DNA of 48,162 nt from Kaiparowitsia implicata GSE-PSE-MK54-09C (GCA_019359435.1 JAHHHI010000004.1:1-48162), one strand, 5' to 3'; numbered from the stretch's first letter, positions 18,114 through 28,230 are shown. The notes: a model not told the origin generated them from the sequence alone. Program-made: numbers and translations.

Positions 18114-18460
18114 CGTGACCTGCTCCATGCCAATTCTGAGAGTCCCCAGTATTGGCCTTGTCGTAATCTCCATCTGTCAGAAAAGCCAGAAGAGCCAATC
18201 CCAAGTTTCTTACCTTTAAGTCTCTCATCTCAGTCTCTCATCTTCGGTAGAAGAGAGGTGTTCACGTCGTAATTTTGTGTGGGCAAGTGCAGCCCACTCC
18301 CCACACAACCCTGACCCACCGAAGGGACTCGCATCAAATAACGTGGGATAGCCGTCCCGGCTGTCCACGGTCAGGCAAGATGCCTGACCTACAAGAACTG
18401 CACATTCAAAGATCCGTGTTCCTAAGCCCCTGTGGCTCGGTAGCTGAACATGCTCCGGCA
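18114..18460. other. intergenic region with short palindromes
   Basis: It contains an 8-bp perfect hairpin with a 3-base loop at 18370-18388 (GTCAGGCA/TGCCTGAC) and further dyads such as TGTGGG...CCCACA around 18280-18310. The GGCAAGATGCC core is a common interspersed palindrome in cyanobacteria (recalled, not checked). No gene is supported. Confidence 0.45.
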
Positions 18461-18883
18461 CTAGTCTCGCTTGAATGCGGCGGCAATGCGATTTTGCAGG
18501 CCTGCGAGGGGCCCTGGTGCCTTCTCCTTAGGCGGCACTGCGAGCTGAATCGGCTCATCTTTAAACTCTTTTAGGCGATGGCCAAACTCAAGCTGCGTCT
18601 GGTTTTTTCGCAGGATGGGGAAGAGGCGAAAACCACCCTGGAGCAGGTCTTCTCGGCTACCAAAGATGGCGCGGTCGATCTGGTTAGACCGCTTGACGGC
18701 GATCGCCCCCACGGGATACCACTGCTTTTTCCCCTGAATGCGAATGTAAACTTCATACTCGGGTAGGCCGTCCGCTCTCATTTTGTCGAGCTTCTGTGCT
18801 GCCACCTCTCGCTGCTCTATCCGCTTTGATGGCTTGGGACGCGCAGTTGACTGAGGCTTTCCAAATCCAAGGTTGGCAGGCAT
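18461..18883 (-). CDS. HHL1-like protein
   Basis: The 140-residue soluble product has the core pattern of HHL1-like proteins: PEYEVYIRIQGKKQWYPVG, IAVKRSNQIDRAIFGSRED, and a C-terminal FGHRLKEFKDEPIQLAVP. The plant homologue HHL1 is a thylakoid protein that helps photosystem II tolerate high light together with LQY1; in cyanobacteria the role is less clear. I chose ATG 18883 (MPANLGFGKPQS) since the family starts at such a GFGKP motif, although the frame stays open to 18949. The family name is from memory of the core motif, so confidence is moderate. Confidence 0.6.
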   Translation of the reverse strand: MPANLGFGKPQSTARPKPSKRIEQREVAAQKLDKMRADGLPEYEVYIRIQGKKQWYPVGAIAVKRSNQIDRAIFGSREDLLQGGFRLFPILRKNQTQLEFGHRLKEFKDEPIQLAVPPKEKAPGPLAGLQNRIAAAFKRD

Positions 18884-19067
18884 TGGCTGACTCCAAAGCA
18901 GAACGATTAATAAAAGTTTACAAGATTTTAAGCCAAAGCGATCGCCCATCCCACAGTCTGAGGCGACGGCATCTCCTCTAAACGTTCCAGATGATTTGAA
19001 TCACAGTGCGTTAACGGGGGCTGCAATACCGTAAGAGCAGGATTATTGCGAGGGCAAAGGAAAGTAC

Positions 19068-19589
19068 ATGAATGTAAGGACTTGGGCGATCGCTCCTTCC
19101 CTCTCTATTTTTGGGGTCGTCGCAACTGCAATGGTCATCACCGCAGGGGAATCTGCCAGTGTCAACGTTGGGACGCTGAATCTCCGCTCAGGGCCAGGCA
19201 CACAGTTTGCGGTTCTGCAATTTCTGCAACGGGGGGACTGGGTTAGCATCCACAACCGAAGCGGTGACTGGGTTTATGTCACCGATGCAGACGGTCGCAC
19301 GGGCTGGGTCTTTGAGCCGTTTCTGACCTCAAACTATGTAAATGGGGGGGATGTTGAGCTTGATGATATTCGCAGCAGCATTTTAGGAACGAGCGTAGAG
19401 TATGGTTATCGCCAGCTCTACCAACAGGGCTATACCTTCTTAGAAACACTTACCGAAACCGAAACCGTTGCAACCGAAGCCTGGATGCGCCAGACCGATG
19501 GCGCTGTACTTCACCTGATGGTGGAAGACACCGCCGAAGAGGAGTCTGCCGCATCGCGCTACATCGTTGATCTCCGCCGCATTCAGTAG
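19068..19589 (+). CDS. secreted SH3b-domain protein
   Basis: The 173-residue protein has an N-terminal signal (IAPSLSIFGVVATAMVITAG) followed by a bacterial SH3 domain at about 28-85: VNVGTLNLRSGPGTQFAVL, RGDWVSIHNRSGDWVYVTD and GRTGWVFEPFL. Such domains bind cell-wall peptides or act as adaptors in the periplasm. The remaining 85 residues match nothing I know. A good Shine-Dalgarno (AAAGGAAA) precedes the ATG. It stands alone before a tandem-repeat region. Confidence 0.75.
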   Translation: MNVRTWAIAPSLSIFGVVATAMVITAGESASVNVGTLNLRSGPGTQFAVLQFLQRGDWVSIHNRSGDWVYVTDADGRTGWVFEPFLTSNYVNGGDVELDDIRSSILGTSVEYGYRQLYQQGYTFLETLTETETVATEAWMRQTDGAVLHLMVEDTAEEESAASRYIVDLRRIQ

Positions 19590-19975
19590 CTCGGCATTGC
19601 CGAATACGAGGCCGAATACGGGGATAAATTCAAACATTAATGGGCCTCATAGGGGCGTATGGCCGGGTGCCCATGCCCAGATTCATAAGCGGTCCGTTTT
19701 GCATAGAAGCCTCTATCCGACAATCTCGGGCGATCGCTCCATAAGCCTAGTCGCTCCATAAGCTTAGCCGCTCCATAAGTTTAATCGCTCTATGATCTTG
19801 CGTAATCCTATATGAAGTGCTTTGCTAGCTGTGATTAATCCCGAAACTTAGGCTAAACGTCCTAAAAGTTTGCTTAGAGAGGTTAGTTTACACCGTAAGT
19901 TGTGATAGCTAGATGAAACCGGAAGTTTATGCCGCAGCCTGAGTTTGCATTGCCCAACCTGAGCGAATCGCGCCC
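19590..19975. other. intergenic region before the sensor-kinase operon
   Basis: This 386-base gap holds a 17-bp tandem repeat (separate entry) and presumably the promoter for the kinase pair. An AGTTTACACCGTAAG stretch near 19885-19900 is AT-rich, but I cannot define -35/-10 elements with confidence. No small gene is supported. Confidence 0.4.
19734..19795. repeat. 17-bp tandem repeat, 3 full units and one decayed
   Basis: The unit TCGCTCCATAAGCYTAG occurs at 19734-19750, 19751-19767 and 19768-19784 with few changes, and a decayed fourth follows. The first unit starts within a HIP1-type GCGATCGC site. It lies about 180-240 bases before the sensor-kinase start and could be a slippage-prone promoter element. 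Confidence 0.75.
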
Positions 19976-22963
19976 ATGAACAGTTCAGCCTCGACCCATC
20001 TAGATCAGCCCGATAGCCCTTACCGCGAAAGACCCCAAGACCCGATGGTGCGGCTGCAAGCGCAAGTCGAGGCTCTGCAACGGCAGGTCGCTATTGGGGA
20101 GCGATCGCTCGCGCAGGAGCAAAAGCTTCGGCAGCAGGCAGAGGCAAATCTCAGCAATTTCCTCGGCCAGCCTAACCTCTCTATTGTTAGCTTTCGGCTG
20201 TTTGAACACGACCCCCATACCTACGATTACGACTACTGTTCAGCGGGGTGTCACGCTGTTTTTGGCTACACGGCAGCAGAGTTTATGGCAGATCGCACGC
20301 TGTGGCGATCGCGCATTCACCCAGACGATTGGCACACCATCGTCGCCCCCTCCTGGCACCAACTCTTGCAGGGGGTTCCCCATCAGCGCGAGTATCGGTT
20401 TCGCCATCGTGATGGCAGCCAGCGATGGGTTCTAGCAGACCTTACCTCGCAGTGGAATGCGGCTGAACGCTGTTGGGTAGTGACCGTCATTGACCGAGAT
20501 GTGAGCGATCGCAAACAGGGACTAGATATCCTTGCCGCATCTGAGAGTCAGTACCGACTGCTGTTTGAAGCCAACCCCAATCCCATGTGGATTTTTGACT
20601 TAGAAACCCTGTCGTTTCTGGCCGTCAACCAAGCTGCAGCGAACCTGTATGGCTACACTCAAGCCGAACTCTTGCAGATGACACTGTCCGATATGCGTCC
20701 GGTTAATCGCGACAACACCCTGGCTCAATCTCTAGACGCGATCCGCCAAAATCCTGACCCACAGTACTGCGGCGAGTGGGTGCATCAACATAAAGACGGC
20801 TCTCTGATTCAGGTTAGCGTCAGCAGCAACTCGATAGTTTGGGCCGGAAAACCCGCCCGATTCACACTCATCAACGACGTCACAGCGCAAAAACAGAGTG
20901 AAGCGCGACAGCAGTTTGCTGAGGCTCAGCGCTCTGCCGCTGAACGGGCGCTGAGCAAGCGCGAAGCTCAGCTGCATGCGCTGATTGAGTATTTGCCGTT
21001 AGAAATTTGGGCGAAAGACCGTAATGGTATTTCTATCATCCAAAACCAAGCAGATCGGGAGCACTGGGGCCGAAATGTGGGAGCCCCTCACGATAAAAGC
21101 CAATTGCCCTCAGACCTATGGGATGCCTGGAAAGCACAGGATGCGCAGGTGCTTGCCGGGGAGGTAGTACGGTTAGAAGAATCGCGGCTTATCCATGGTG
21201 AATGGCGCACCTTTAACAAAATCATTGCGCCCATCTGGGTGGATGGGGCCGTTGATGGCATGGTGGGCGTCAACATTGACATGACGGATTACAAGCGTGC
21301 TAAAGCAGCGCTCGAAGAAAGCGAGACGTTTTTGCGCAGTATTTTCGAAGGATCGCAAGCTGCGATTTCAGTTATTGATGTTAGGGACAATATGTTGTGC
21401 CTTGCCGGTCTCAACCCGGCACAAGAAGAGCGGTTGGGGCTCATAGACGCTAGCGTTAGGGGCAAACCGCTAAGTGCTATCTTTCCACCGACGACGATCT
21501 ATCCCCTCTATCAGCGCTATTGGGGATGTGTGATGGAGCGGGTGGGGCGCATCTATGAGACCCATCAGCAACGCAACGGTGAAAGCTGCTGGTGGCTAAC
21601 CACGCTGACACCGTTGCTCAACAGCGACGGCCAAGTGTATCGGCTGATTGAATCAAGCCTTGATATCACCCCACGCAAGCTTGCCGAAGACCAGTTGCGG
21701 CAGCTCAATCAACGGTTGGAAGAACGGGTGCAGCAGCGCACGGCCGCGTTGCAGCAGCAAGCTCAGCGCGAGAAGCTGCTGCGGGCGATCGTCCAGCGCA
21801 TTCGCCAATCCCTTAACCTTGACGATGTGTTAGCCACTGCCGTTACTGAAGTCCGCCAGAGCCTAGGCACTGACCGTGCTGCTGTGCTGCATTGGCGTGA
21901 CCCTGACACGTGGGTCACTGTCAAAGACTCCGTTATGGAGGGGGCAACCTCTATCGAACAGGCCAGCTTTCCTAATAACCTACTGGCCCAATCTGCAACT
22001 GATGTATTGCAGCAGGGCGAGGCGCGAATCGTTCAGGATGTGGCGCAGGATCCATGGGGGACAGGTTTGCTCTCGTTTATGCAGTCCATTGGGGTAGTGT
22101 CCAAAATGGTGGCGCCCATTCTCTGTCGCGATAACCACGATGGCAATCAGGAACTGTGGGGCGTATTAGTGGTGCATTCGTCTCAGGCGGGGCGACGCTG
22201 GCAAGCGGCAGAACTGGAGGTGCTGAAACAGATTGCGAACCAGTTGGCGATCGCCATTCAACAGGCCAGCCTCTATCACCAACTGCAAGCCGAACTAGGC
22301 GAACGTCGCCGTGCCGAGTCACAGTTGCGCAGTTCTCTGCAAGAAAAAGAAGTGCTGCTGCAAGAAGTGCACCACCGAGTCAAAAATAACCTGCAAATGA
22401 TCTCCAGTCTGCTCAGCCTGCAATCCCGCACCATTGCAGACCCGCAGATTTTAGAACCCTTTGTTGAAGGCCAGCGCCGCATTCAAACGATGGCACTCAT
22501 TCACCAAAAGCTTTATCATTCTGGCAACTTGGCAGAAATTAATATGGCACACTATGTGCAGAGTTTGATTGCAGATCTGTTTAGTGCTTGTCGTTCGGGT
22601 GAGGTAGCGCTGTGCGCAGAGGTGGTGCCAGTCCCTGTTTCGCTAGATGTGGCGATCGCATGTGGACTCATCATCAACGAGCTTGTGTCCAATGCCTTTA
22701 AGTACGCGTTCCCCAACTCCCGTCAGATTTCCAATGGTCGCATTTCGATTCACTTTGCTCCAGACGCCACGGCCAAAGCCCCCCGCCAGTACACCCTCTC
22801 GATCGCAGACAACGGCATTGGCTTAGCAGAAACGGTTGACTTCCCCCACCCCACAACGCTAGGCCTACGCATTGTCTATGCCATGATTCAGAAGCTGCGC
22901 GCGCAGTACTGGGTTGACCGCACCGAAGGAAGCGCGTTTCACATTTCATTTACCCTCGACTAG
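19976..22963 (+). CDS. multi-PAS/GAF sensor histidine kinase, HisKA_2 type
   Basis: The 995-residue cytoplasmic kinase contains an N-terminal coiled coil, PAS_3-type domain (about 55-170, with RIHPDDWHTIV and RHRDGSQRWV), three further PAS domains (about 180-305, 325-440, 455-570), a coiled coil, a GAF domain (about 610-765, TDRAAVLHW...GVLVVHSSQAGRRW), a HisKA_2 domain with VHHRVKNNLQMISSLLSLQ (His799/His800), and a HATPase domain (NELVSNAFKYAFP, ADNGIG). HisKA_2 kinases usually signal to stand-alone receivers. The next gene starts 18 bases later and encodes a receiver-kinase hybrid, its likely partner. The ligand is unknown. Confidence 0.92.
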   Translation: MNSSASTHLDQPDSPYRERPQDPMVRLQAQVEALQRQVAIGERSLAQEQKLRQQAEANLSNFLGQPNLSIVSFRLFEHDPHTYDYDYCSAGCHAVFGYTAAEFMADRTLWRSRIHPDDWHTIVAPSWHQLLQGVPHQREYRFRHRDGSQRWVLADLTSQWNAAERCWVVTVIDRDVSDRKQGLDILAASESQYRLLFEANPNPMWIFDLETLSFLAVNQAAANLYGYTQAELLQMTLSDMRPVNRDNTLAQSLDAIRQNPDPQYCGEWVHQHKDGSLIQVSVSSNSIVWAGKPARFTLINDVTAQKQSEARQQFAEAQRSAAERALSKREAQLHALIEYLPLEIWAKDRNGISIIQNQADREHWGRNVGAPHDKSQLPSDLWDAWKAQDAQVLAGEVVRLEESRLIHGEWRTFNKIIAPIWVDGAVDGMVGVNIDMTDYKRAKAALEESETFLRSIFEGSQAAISVIDVRDNMLCLAGLNPAQEERLGLIDASVRGKPLSAIFPPTTIYPLYQRYWGCVMERVGRIYETHQQRNGESCWWLTTLTPLLNSDGQVYRLIESSLDITPRKLAEDQLRQLNQRLEERVQQRTAALQQQAQREKLLRAIVQRIRQSLNLDDVLATAVTEVRQSLGTDRAAVLHWRDPDTWVTVKDSVMEGATSIEQASFPNNLLAQSATDVLQQGEARIVQDVAQDPWGTGLLSFMQSIGVVSKMVAPILCRDNHDGNQELWGVLVVHSSQAGRRWQAAELEVLKQIANQLAIAIQQASLYHQLQAELGERRRAESQLRSSLQEKEVLLQEVHHRVKNNLQMISSLLSLQSRTIADPQILEPFVEGQRRIQTMALIHQKLYHSGNLAEINMAHYVQSLIADLFSACRSGEVALCAEVVPVPVSLDVAIACGLIINELVSNAFKYAFPNSRQISNGRISIHFAPDATAKAPRQYTLSIADNGIGLAETVDFPHPTTLGLRIVYAMIQKLRAQYWVDRTEGSAFHISFTLD

Positions 22964-22981
22964 CCCCTCGTCGGAGTTGGC

Positions 22982-24133
22982 ATGAACCCCATACGCATTT
23001 TGGTGGTGGAAGACGAATACCTCATCGCCATCGATGTTGCCGAGCGCCTACAGCAATTTGGCTATGAGGTAATTGGCACCGCCGACAGCGCCGCTACGGC
23101 CCGAGCCATTCTGCGCACAGCAGCCTGCCCAGATTTAGTGTTAATGGACATTTGCCTGCGAGATGGGGATGACGGCATTGAGCTGGCGCAACAGCTCCAG
23201 CAAGAGTATCCACTGGGGGTCATCTTTCTCACTTCCTATACCGACCCAGCCACCCTCGACCGTGCCAAGGCTACAACGCCCTTAGGTTACATTGTCAAAC
23301 CATTTCAGGATCAAGATCTCAGCACCGCTGTAGAAATTGGGCTAGCCCGGCATCAGGCCGAACAAGCTACGAAGCAAGCATTAAAGCGGCAGCGGCTATT
23401 GACCAATCTCAAATCCCACTTCACTGCGGTGGTGACGCGAGAGTTTCGCACCCCTCTCAACAGCATTAAGGCCTCTACTGATTTATTGCAGCAGCGCGGA
23501 GATAGCCTCTCAGAAGAAACGCGAGCAGCCTACTTTCAGCGGATTAGCGCTTCGGTACAGCAGATGAACACCTTGCTGGATGAGGTGCTCTTAATTAGCG
23601 AGAGCGAAATTGCCGATTTTCAGCCGCGACTGGCTCCGGTTGATGTGCTGTGGTTTTGTCGAGATCTGGTTGATGAGCTGCGATCGCACCTTCCCGACTA
23701 CCTTCTGCTGCAGTTTCGTACCGCAGCACCAGAAGCATCAGCCGACACCGACCCTAACCGCATCGCCAACCGCACCGACCAAGCCTACTACCTGCTCGAT
23801 ACTAAACTTCTCCGCTATATTCTCGAAAACCTGCTCACCAACGCCATTCAATATTCTGTCGATCCTGGAGAAGTGTTGTTTCTAGTTGACGTGCAGGCTC
23901 CTTGGCTAACCTTCATCATCCAAGATTCTGGCATTGGCATCCCCGAACACGATCAGCCCTTTCTGTTTGAGCCATTTCATCGCGGCAGCAACGTGGGAGA
24001 CATTGCAGGCACCGGGCTAGGGCTCGTCATCGTCAAGCGCTGCGTCACGGCTTTTGGCGGCACAATCGACGTGCATAGCACCTCTGGGGGCACTCGGGTT
24101 GTCGTAACGCTGCCTGCCGAGCAGGTGAAGTGA
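22982..24133 (+). CDS. receiver domain fused to a histidine kinase lacking the phospho-acceptor His
   Basis: The 383-residue protein starts with an intact receiver: acidic pair Glu10/Asp11, phospho-acceptor Asp56 (LVLMDICLRD) and Lys106 (YIVKPF). A HisKA-like dimerisation helix follows, but the H-box reads VVTREFRTPLNSI, with Arg153 where the phosphorylated His should be. The ATPase domain keeps its N box (NLLTNAIQYS), G1 (DSGIGIP), F (FEPFHRGSN) and G2 (GTGLGL) motifs. The module may therefore bind ATP without autophosphorylating, or act as a phosphatase or allosteric output. It is 18 bases downstream of the HisKA_2 kinase, probably its phosphodonor. Confidence 0.9.
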   Translation: MNPIRILVVEDEYLIAIDVAERLQQFGYEVIGTADSAATARAILRTAACPDLVLMDICLRDGDDGIELAQQLQQEYPLGVIFLTSYTDPATLDRAKATTPLGYIVKPFQDQDLSTAVEIGLARHQAEQATKQALKRQRLLTNLKSHFTAVVTREFRTPLNSIKASTDLLQQRGDSLSEETRAAYFQRISASVQQMNTLLDEVLLISESEIADFQPRLAPVDVLWFCRDLVDELRSHLPDYLLLQFRTAAPEASADTDPNRIANRTDQAYYLLDTKLLRYILENLLTNAIQYSVDPGEVLFLVDVQAPWLTFIIQDSGIGIPEHDQPFLFEPFHRGSNVGDIAGTGLGLVIVKRCVTAFGGTIDVHSTSGGTRVVVTLPAEQVK

Positions 24134-24381
24134 ACCAAGCCTGGCAAATTGGGTCTATCCATCTAACGTCGGCTAAGGGCGATCGCTCAGCAAACGTTGC
24201 GATTCCATGAAGTCTTACCCACTCCGAGAAGAGTTAAGGCATAATGGCGGATAGAATGTGCCAGTTGAAGCCAGAGATAAGCTGCTGATAAACCCCGAAT
24301 GTCAAATAGGCACGTGACTCATTCGCTGCCACTGCATTATCAACGGCTCATGACCGCTCGACCGTACCTATAGCAACGATT

Positions 24382-25083
24382 ATGGTGTTCTCTAACTCGT
24401 CTCAACATCCTATCCAAAGTGTCCGCCCCGCCCCGCTTGTCTCATCTACTGCCAGTGCTGAGATCAGCAATGCGATACCCATGGTGGTCGAGCAATCGGG
24501 ACGCGGAGAGCGCGCCTTCGACATCTACTCGCGGCTACTGCGAGAGCGCATTGTGTTTTTGGGAACCGCCATTGATGATGCCGTTGCTGATTCAATCGTG
24601 GCGCAGCTCCTGTTCCTCGACGCCGAAGAGCCTGAAAAAGACATTCAGATTTACATCAACTCGCCCGGTGGATCTGTTACGGCTGGGATGGCGATTTACG
24701 ATACAATTCAGCAAATTCGACCCGATGTCGTGACGACTTGCTTTGGTCTAGCCGCCAGCATGGGGGCATTTCTGCTTGCAAGTGGCACCAAGGGCAAACG
24801 GCTGGCGCTACCTAGCTCTCGAATCATGATTCACCAACCCCTAGGGGGTGCTCAAGGGCAAGCCGTCGATATTGAAATTCAAGCCCGTGAAATTCTTTAT
24901 CACAAGCGGACGTTGAACGAAATTCTCGTTTATCATACTGGGCAGACTTACGAAAAAATTGAGGCCGATACCGAACGCGACTTCTTTATGTCTGCTGAAG
25001 AAGCCAAAAACTACGGGTTGATCGATCAGGTTGTCTTCAGAACAGAATTACCTGATGCAGCAACTGGCGTGAATGCAAACTAG
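24382..25083 (+). CDS. clpP: ATP-dependent Clp protease proteolytic subunit (ClpP2-type)
   Basis: The 233-residue serine protease forms the barrel degraded into by ClpX. The catalytic triad is visible: Ser126 in GLAASMGAF, His151 in IMIHQPLGG and Asp200 in ERDFFMS, with the standard spacing. YINSPGGSV, the oxyanion region, is intact. The N-terminus is about 30 residues longer than the mature E. coli protein and may be processed; a later start is possible. clpX begins 16 bases downstream, the usual cyanobacterial clpP2-clpX arrangement; the trigger factor gene often upstream in cyanobacteria is absent here. Confidence 0.97.
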   Translation: MVFSNSSQHPIQSVRPAPLVSSTASAEISNAIPMVVEQSGRGERAFDIYSRLLRERIVFLGTAIDDAVADSIVAQLLFLDAEEPEKDIQIYINSPGGSVTAGMAIYDTIQQIRPDVVTTCFGLAASMGAFLLASGTKGKRLALPSSRIMIHQPLGGAQGQAVDIEIQAREILYHKRTLNEILVYHTGQTYEKIEADTERDFFMSAEEAKNYGLIDQVVFRTELPDAATGVNAN

Positions 25084-25099
25084 TCACTGAGAGACGACT

Positions 25100-26446
25100 A
25101 TGTCAAAGTATGACTCTCATCTCAAATGTTCATGTTCCTTCTGTGGCAAGTCACAGGAGCAAGTCCGCAAACTAATTGCGGGGCCAGGCGTCTATATTTG
25201 CGATGAATGCGTTGATCTGTGCAATGAGATCCTCGACGAAGAACTGTTCGACTCTGGTTCTTCGGTGCCGCAATCGTCCCCTCGTCGTGAGCCTCAGCCC
25301 GAAAAGCGGCCTGCACGAACGAGTCGATTGTCGCTGGGGCAAATTCCCAAACCTCGTGAAATTAAGAATCACTTAGATGACCATGTCATTGGTCAAGAAG
25401 AAGCAAAAAAAATCCTTTCTGTAGCGGTCTACAACCACTACAAGCGGCTAGCCTTTGCCCAGAGCAAGAGCAGTGGAAAATCTGACGACCCTGTAGAGTT
25501 GCAGAAATCCAACATTCTTCTGATTGGGCCAACGGGCTGTGGCAAGACATTGCTCGCCCAAACTCTGGCTGAGATGCTGGACGTGCCCTTTGCAGTAGCT
25601 GACGCGACTACGCTGACTGAAGCTGGCTATGTTGGAGAAGATGTAGAAAACATCTTGCTGAGGCTATTGCAGGTCGCAGATCTGGATGTGGATGAGGCCC
25701 AGCGTGGCATCATCTACATTGATGAGATTGACAAAATTGCCCGCAAGAGCGAGAATCCCTCCATCACGCGGGATGTATCAGGTGAAGGGGTGCAGCAGGC
25801 TTTGCTGAAGATGTTAGAAGGCACGGTCGCCAATGTGCCTCCTCAAGGTGGACGTAAGCATCCTTATCAGGATTGCATTCAGATTGATACCAGCAATATT
25901 TTGTTTATTTGCGGTGGCGCGTTTGTCGGGTTAGAAAAAGCCGTGGAACAGCGCATGGGCAAGAAAAACATCGGGTTTGTGCAACCCGGTGAAACGCCTC
26001 AGTCCAAAGAGAAGCGCTCAGCAGAAGCCCTTAAGTTTTTGGAGCCGGATGATCTCGTAAAGTTTGGCTTAATTCCTGAGTTCATTGGGCGCGTGCCGGT
26101 GATTGCTGTGGTCAATTCTTTGGATGAAGATGCACTCACTGCAATTTTGACAGAGCCGCAAAATGCCTTGGTCAAGCAGTATCAGAAACTGATGACGATG
26201 GACAATGTGCAGCTTGACTTTAAGGTAGATGCTGTCCGGGCGATCGCCAAAGAAGCCTACCGCCGCAAGACAGGGGCTCGAGCGCTGCGCAGTATTGTAG
26301 AAGAGCTGATGCTAGAAGTGATGTATGAGCTACCCTCTCGCAAAGATGTGAGCCGCTGCACCATTACTCGCGAAATGGTTGAGAAGCGCTCTACTGCCGA
26401 GCTGATTTTGCACCCGTCCTCAATTCCCAAACCCGAGTCGGCCTGA
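25100..26446 (+). CDS. clpX: ATP-dependent Clp protease ATP-binding subunit ClpX
   Basis: The 448-residue AAA+ unfoldase has the N-terminal zinc-binding domain (CSFCGKSQ...CDECVDLC, about 11-45), Walker A GPTGCGKT, Walker [12 protein letters not shown], and the C-terminal domain with [19 protein letters not shown]. It recognises tagged substrates and threads them into ClpP. A clean palindromic hairpin lies 86 bases after the stop. Confidence 0.98.
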   Translation: MSKYDSHLKCSCSFCGKSQEQVRKLIAGPGVYICDECVDLCNEILDEELFDSGSSVPQSSPRREPQPEKRPARTSRLSLGQIPKPREIKNHLDDHVIGQEEAKKILSVAVYNHYKRLAFAQSKSSGKSDDPVELQKSNILLIGPTGCGKTLLAQTLAEMLDVPFAVADATTLTEAGYVGEDVENILLRLLQVADLDVDEAQRGIIYIDEIDKIARKSENPSITRDVSGEGVQQALLKMLEGTVANVPPQGGRKHPYQDCIQIDTSNILFICGGAFVGLEKAVEQRMGKKNIGFVQPGETPQSKEKRSAEALKFLEPDDLVKFGLIPEFIGRVPVIAVVNSLDEDALTAILTEPQNALVKQYQKLMTMDNVQLDFKVDAVRAIAKEAYRRKTGARALRSIVEELMLEVMYELPSRKDVSRCTITREMVEKRSTAELILHPSSIPKPESA

Positions 26447-26531
26447 GGGGTAGGGGCGCGGTTGAGCGCTAGTAGAGGATTTGTTCTAGGCTCTTTTTAG
26501 GCCTTTATCTATGAATCTGGTTTGAATTAAG

Positions 26532-26559
26532 ATAGCGCTGGGCGATCGCCCAGCGCTAT
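26532..26559 (+). terminator. perfect 28-bp palindrome after clpX
   Basis: ATAGCGCTGGGCGA and its exact complement form a hairpin centred on a HIP1-type GCGATCGC site. It lies between clpX and the next rightward gene, so it may end the clpPX transcript. The T tract after it is very short, so termination is not certain. Confidence 0.55.
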
Positions 26560-26606
26560 TCTAGTGTGAGGTATTGTTTGTTGTGATGTACGCCAGATAG
26601 AATCCT

Positions 26607-27491
26607 ATGCCGTTGATAACAATTCGTGGGGTTGACCATTACTATGAGTGGATCAGTGCCTCTTCACCGAGCGCTGATTTCATTCCCACCAAGCCAGTGC
26701 TGGTGTTTCTGCACGGATGGGGTGGCTCCGATCGATATTGGGAGTCAACGGCGCGGGCATTGACGTCAGACTTTGACTGCCTGCTCTATGATCTGCGTGG
26801 ATTTGGGCGATCGCCCTTGCCCACGCCCGTGCCTCCTGAGATTGCTGCGATTGGCTACGAGTTAGAGACCTACGCTGACGATCTAGCGCTGCTGCTTGAC
26901 GCCTTAGGAATCCAGACTGTATATCTCAATGCTCATTCCACTGGGGCATCTGTCGCCGTCTTGTTTCTTAATCGCTATCGCGAACGGGTCGAGCGAGCCA
27001 TCCTCACCTGCAACGGCATTTTTGAGTACAACAAGCTTGCGTTTGAAACCTTTTATGTGTTCGGGCGCTATGTAGTAGCCTTCCGCCCCCCATGGCTGAG
27101 CCGCATTCCTGGTGCTGACCGACTGTTCATGATGCGATTCTTGCGCCAAGCCATCCCCAAAAAAGAGCGGCAGGAGTTTTTAGAGGATTTTTTATTGGCT
27201 AACGGCGAAGCAGCGTTGGGCACCATTTATACCGCGGTAAGCAAAGATGCCGTAGAAGTGATGCCTCGTGAGTTTGCCGCACTCACGGTGCCCACCTTGC
27301 TCATTTCTGGAGAATATGATCAGATCATTCCAGCCGAAATGGGAAAAAAGGCCGCAGCGCTTAACCCCATTATTGAATACTGCATGATGTCTAATACCGC
27401 GCATTTTCCGATGCTAGAAGATACACCCACTTACCTCCAGGTGGTGCGTGCGTTTTTGAGCAATGCAGATAGTCTGCAGCCTATCGGTTAA
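26607..27491 (+). CDS. alpha/beta hydrolase
   Basis: The 294-residue protein has the alpha/beta-hydrolase plan: the oxyanion HGWGG motif (VFLHGWGGSDRYW), LYDLRGFGRS, a nucleophile elbow with Ser in AHSTGASV, the acid in SGEYDQIIP, and His in NTAHFPMLED. Such enzymes cleave esters, lactones or C-C bonds; the exact substrate cannot be read from sequence. There is no signal peptide. Its 3' end overlaps the convergent small membrane-protein gene by 11 bases. Confidence 0.9.
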   Translation: MPLITIRGVDHYYEWISASSPSADFIPTKPVLVFLHGWGGSDRYWESTARALTSDFDCLLYDLRGFGRSPLPTPVPPEIAAIGYELETYADDLALLLDALGIQTVYLNAHSTGASVAVLFLNRYRERVERAILTCNGIFEYNKLAFETFYVFGRYVVAFRPPWLSRIPGADRLFMMRFLRQAIPKKERQEFLEDFLLANGEAALGTIYTAVSKDAVEVMPREFAALTVPTLLISGEYDQIIPAEMGKKAAALNPIIEYCMMSNTAHFPMLEDTPTYLQVVRAFLSNADSLQPIG

Positions 27492-27792
27492 GCCGACAGC
27501 GGATAAAAAAGAACGGTTTTAGGGTGATTGCTAAAACTAGTGTTGCTGTTAATGTTGCACAAAGTAGGGCGATCGCCACTGCTTGTTCTACCACACTGGC
27601 AGCTTGAGTTTCTAGCATCAGCTCTTCGTACTCTGCTGTAGCGTGATCGGGTTGCTCCAGTGCAGTCAACACATCCGGCTGACAGACTTCATAGGGTGAT
27701 ATCTCGCAGGATGAGTCAGGGTTTGAATGGCTTGACGTCACGTCTGCTTGACGCGTTTGCCAGGCCGTTAGCCAATTAATGCTGCTTTGCAT
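27481..27792 (-). CDS. small predicted membrane protein, unknown function
   Basis: The 103-residue frame has a hydrophilic, acidic first part and one strong membrane segment near the end (VVEQAVAIALLCATLTATLVL), then a basic tail RCRLNR. I do not recognise the family. It overlaps the hydrolase gene tail to tail by 11 bases. Composition and the single clear membrane helix favour a real gene, but no homologue could be checked. Confidence 0.5.
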   Translation of the reverse strand: MQSSINWLTAWQTRQADVTSSHSNPDSSCEISPYEVCQPDVLTALEQPDHATAEYEELMLETQAASVVEQAVAIALLCATLTATLVLAITLKPFFFIRCRLNR

Positions 27793-28206
27793 AGGGTCAA
27801 GAGAATGACGAGTGACAATCGCTAGGCTGATATAGCGCTAGCCACGTTAATTGGGACAGTTTAATTTGATGAACCTATCACTTTGCCTAGGTTCTATCCA
27901 ATCGCTCCGACTCTACTGCTGTAACAATTGCTGTGGATATCAATCAGGATTTGACTTGGATTTTAGAGGTAGACATCAATAGTGCAACTGTTGAATTGAT
28001 TAAGATAAGCGTTTTTATGGAACCTTTACCGCACAAAAGGCTCACAAAAATAAAACACAAACCCGTACTTCATGCACCACAGCTCATGGGTTTGAAGCAT
28101 GGGTCATGGCTGTGCTCCGAATCTATGACGATAACCCCACTTCCGCACAGCAATTGTCAAACAAACACTAGCTAGTCATCCAAAATAATACGTAGTAGAT
28201 CGATTT

Positions 28207-28230
28207 TACAGGTATTTATAAATACCTGTA
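28207..28230. repeat. perfect 24-bp palindrome
   Basis: TACAGGTATTTA is followed directly by its reverse complement. It could be an operator or a hairpin; there is no gene immediately next to it. Confidence 0.6.

Noticed and set aside
18370-18388. Hairpin GTCAGGCA/TGCCTGAC as a possible mobile element
   Set aside because: No flanking duplication or second copy in the window; listed only as part of the intergenic region.
27933-28175. 80-codon forward frame
   Set aside because: No coding character, no homologue recalled and no Shine-Dalgarno; treated as chance.
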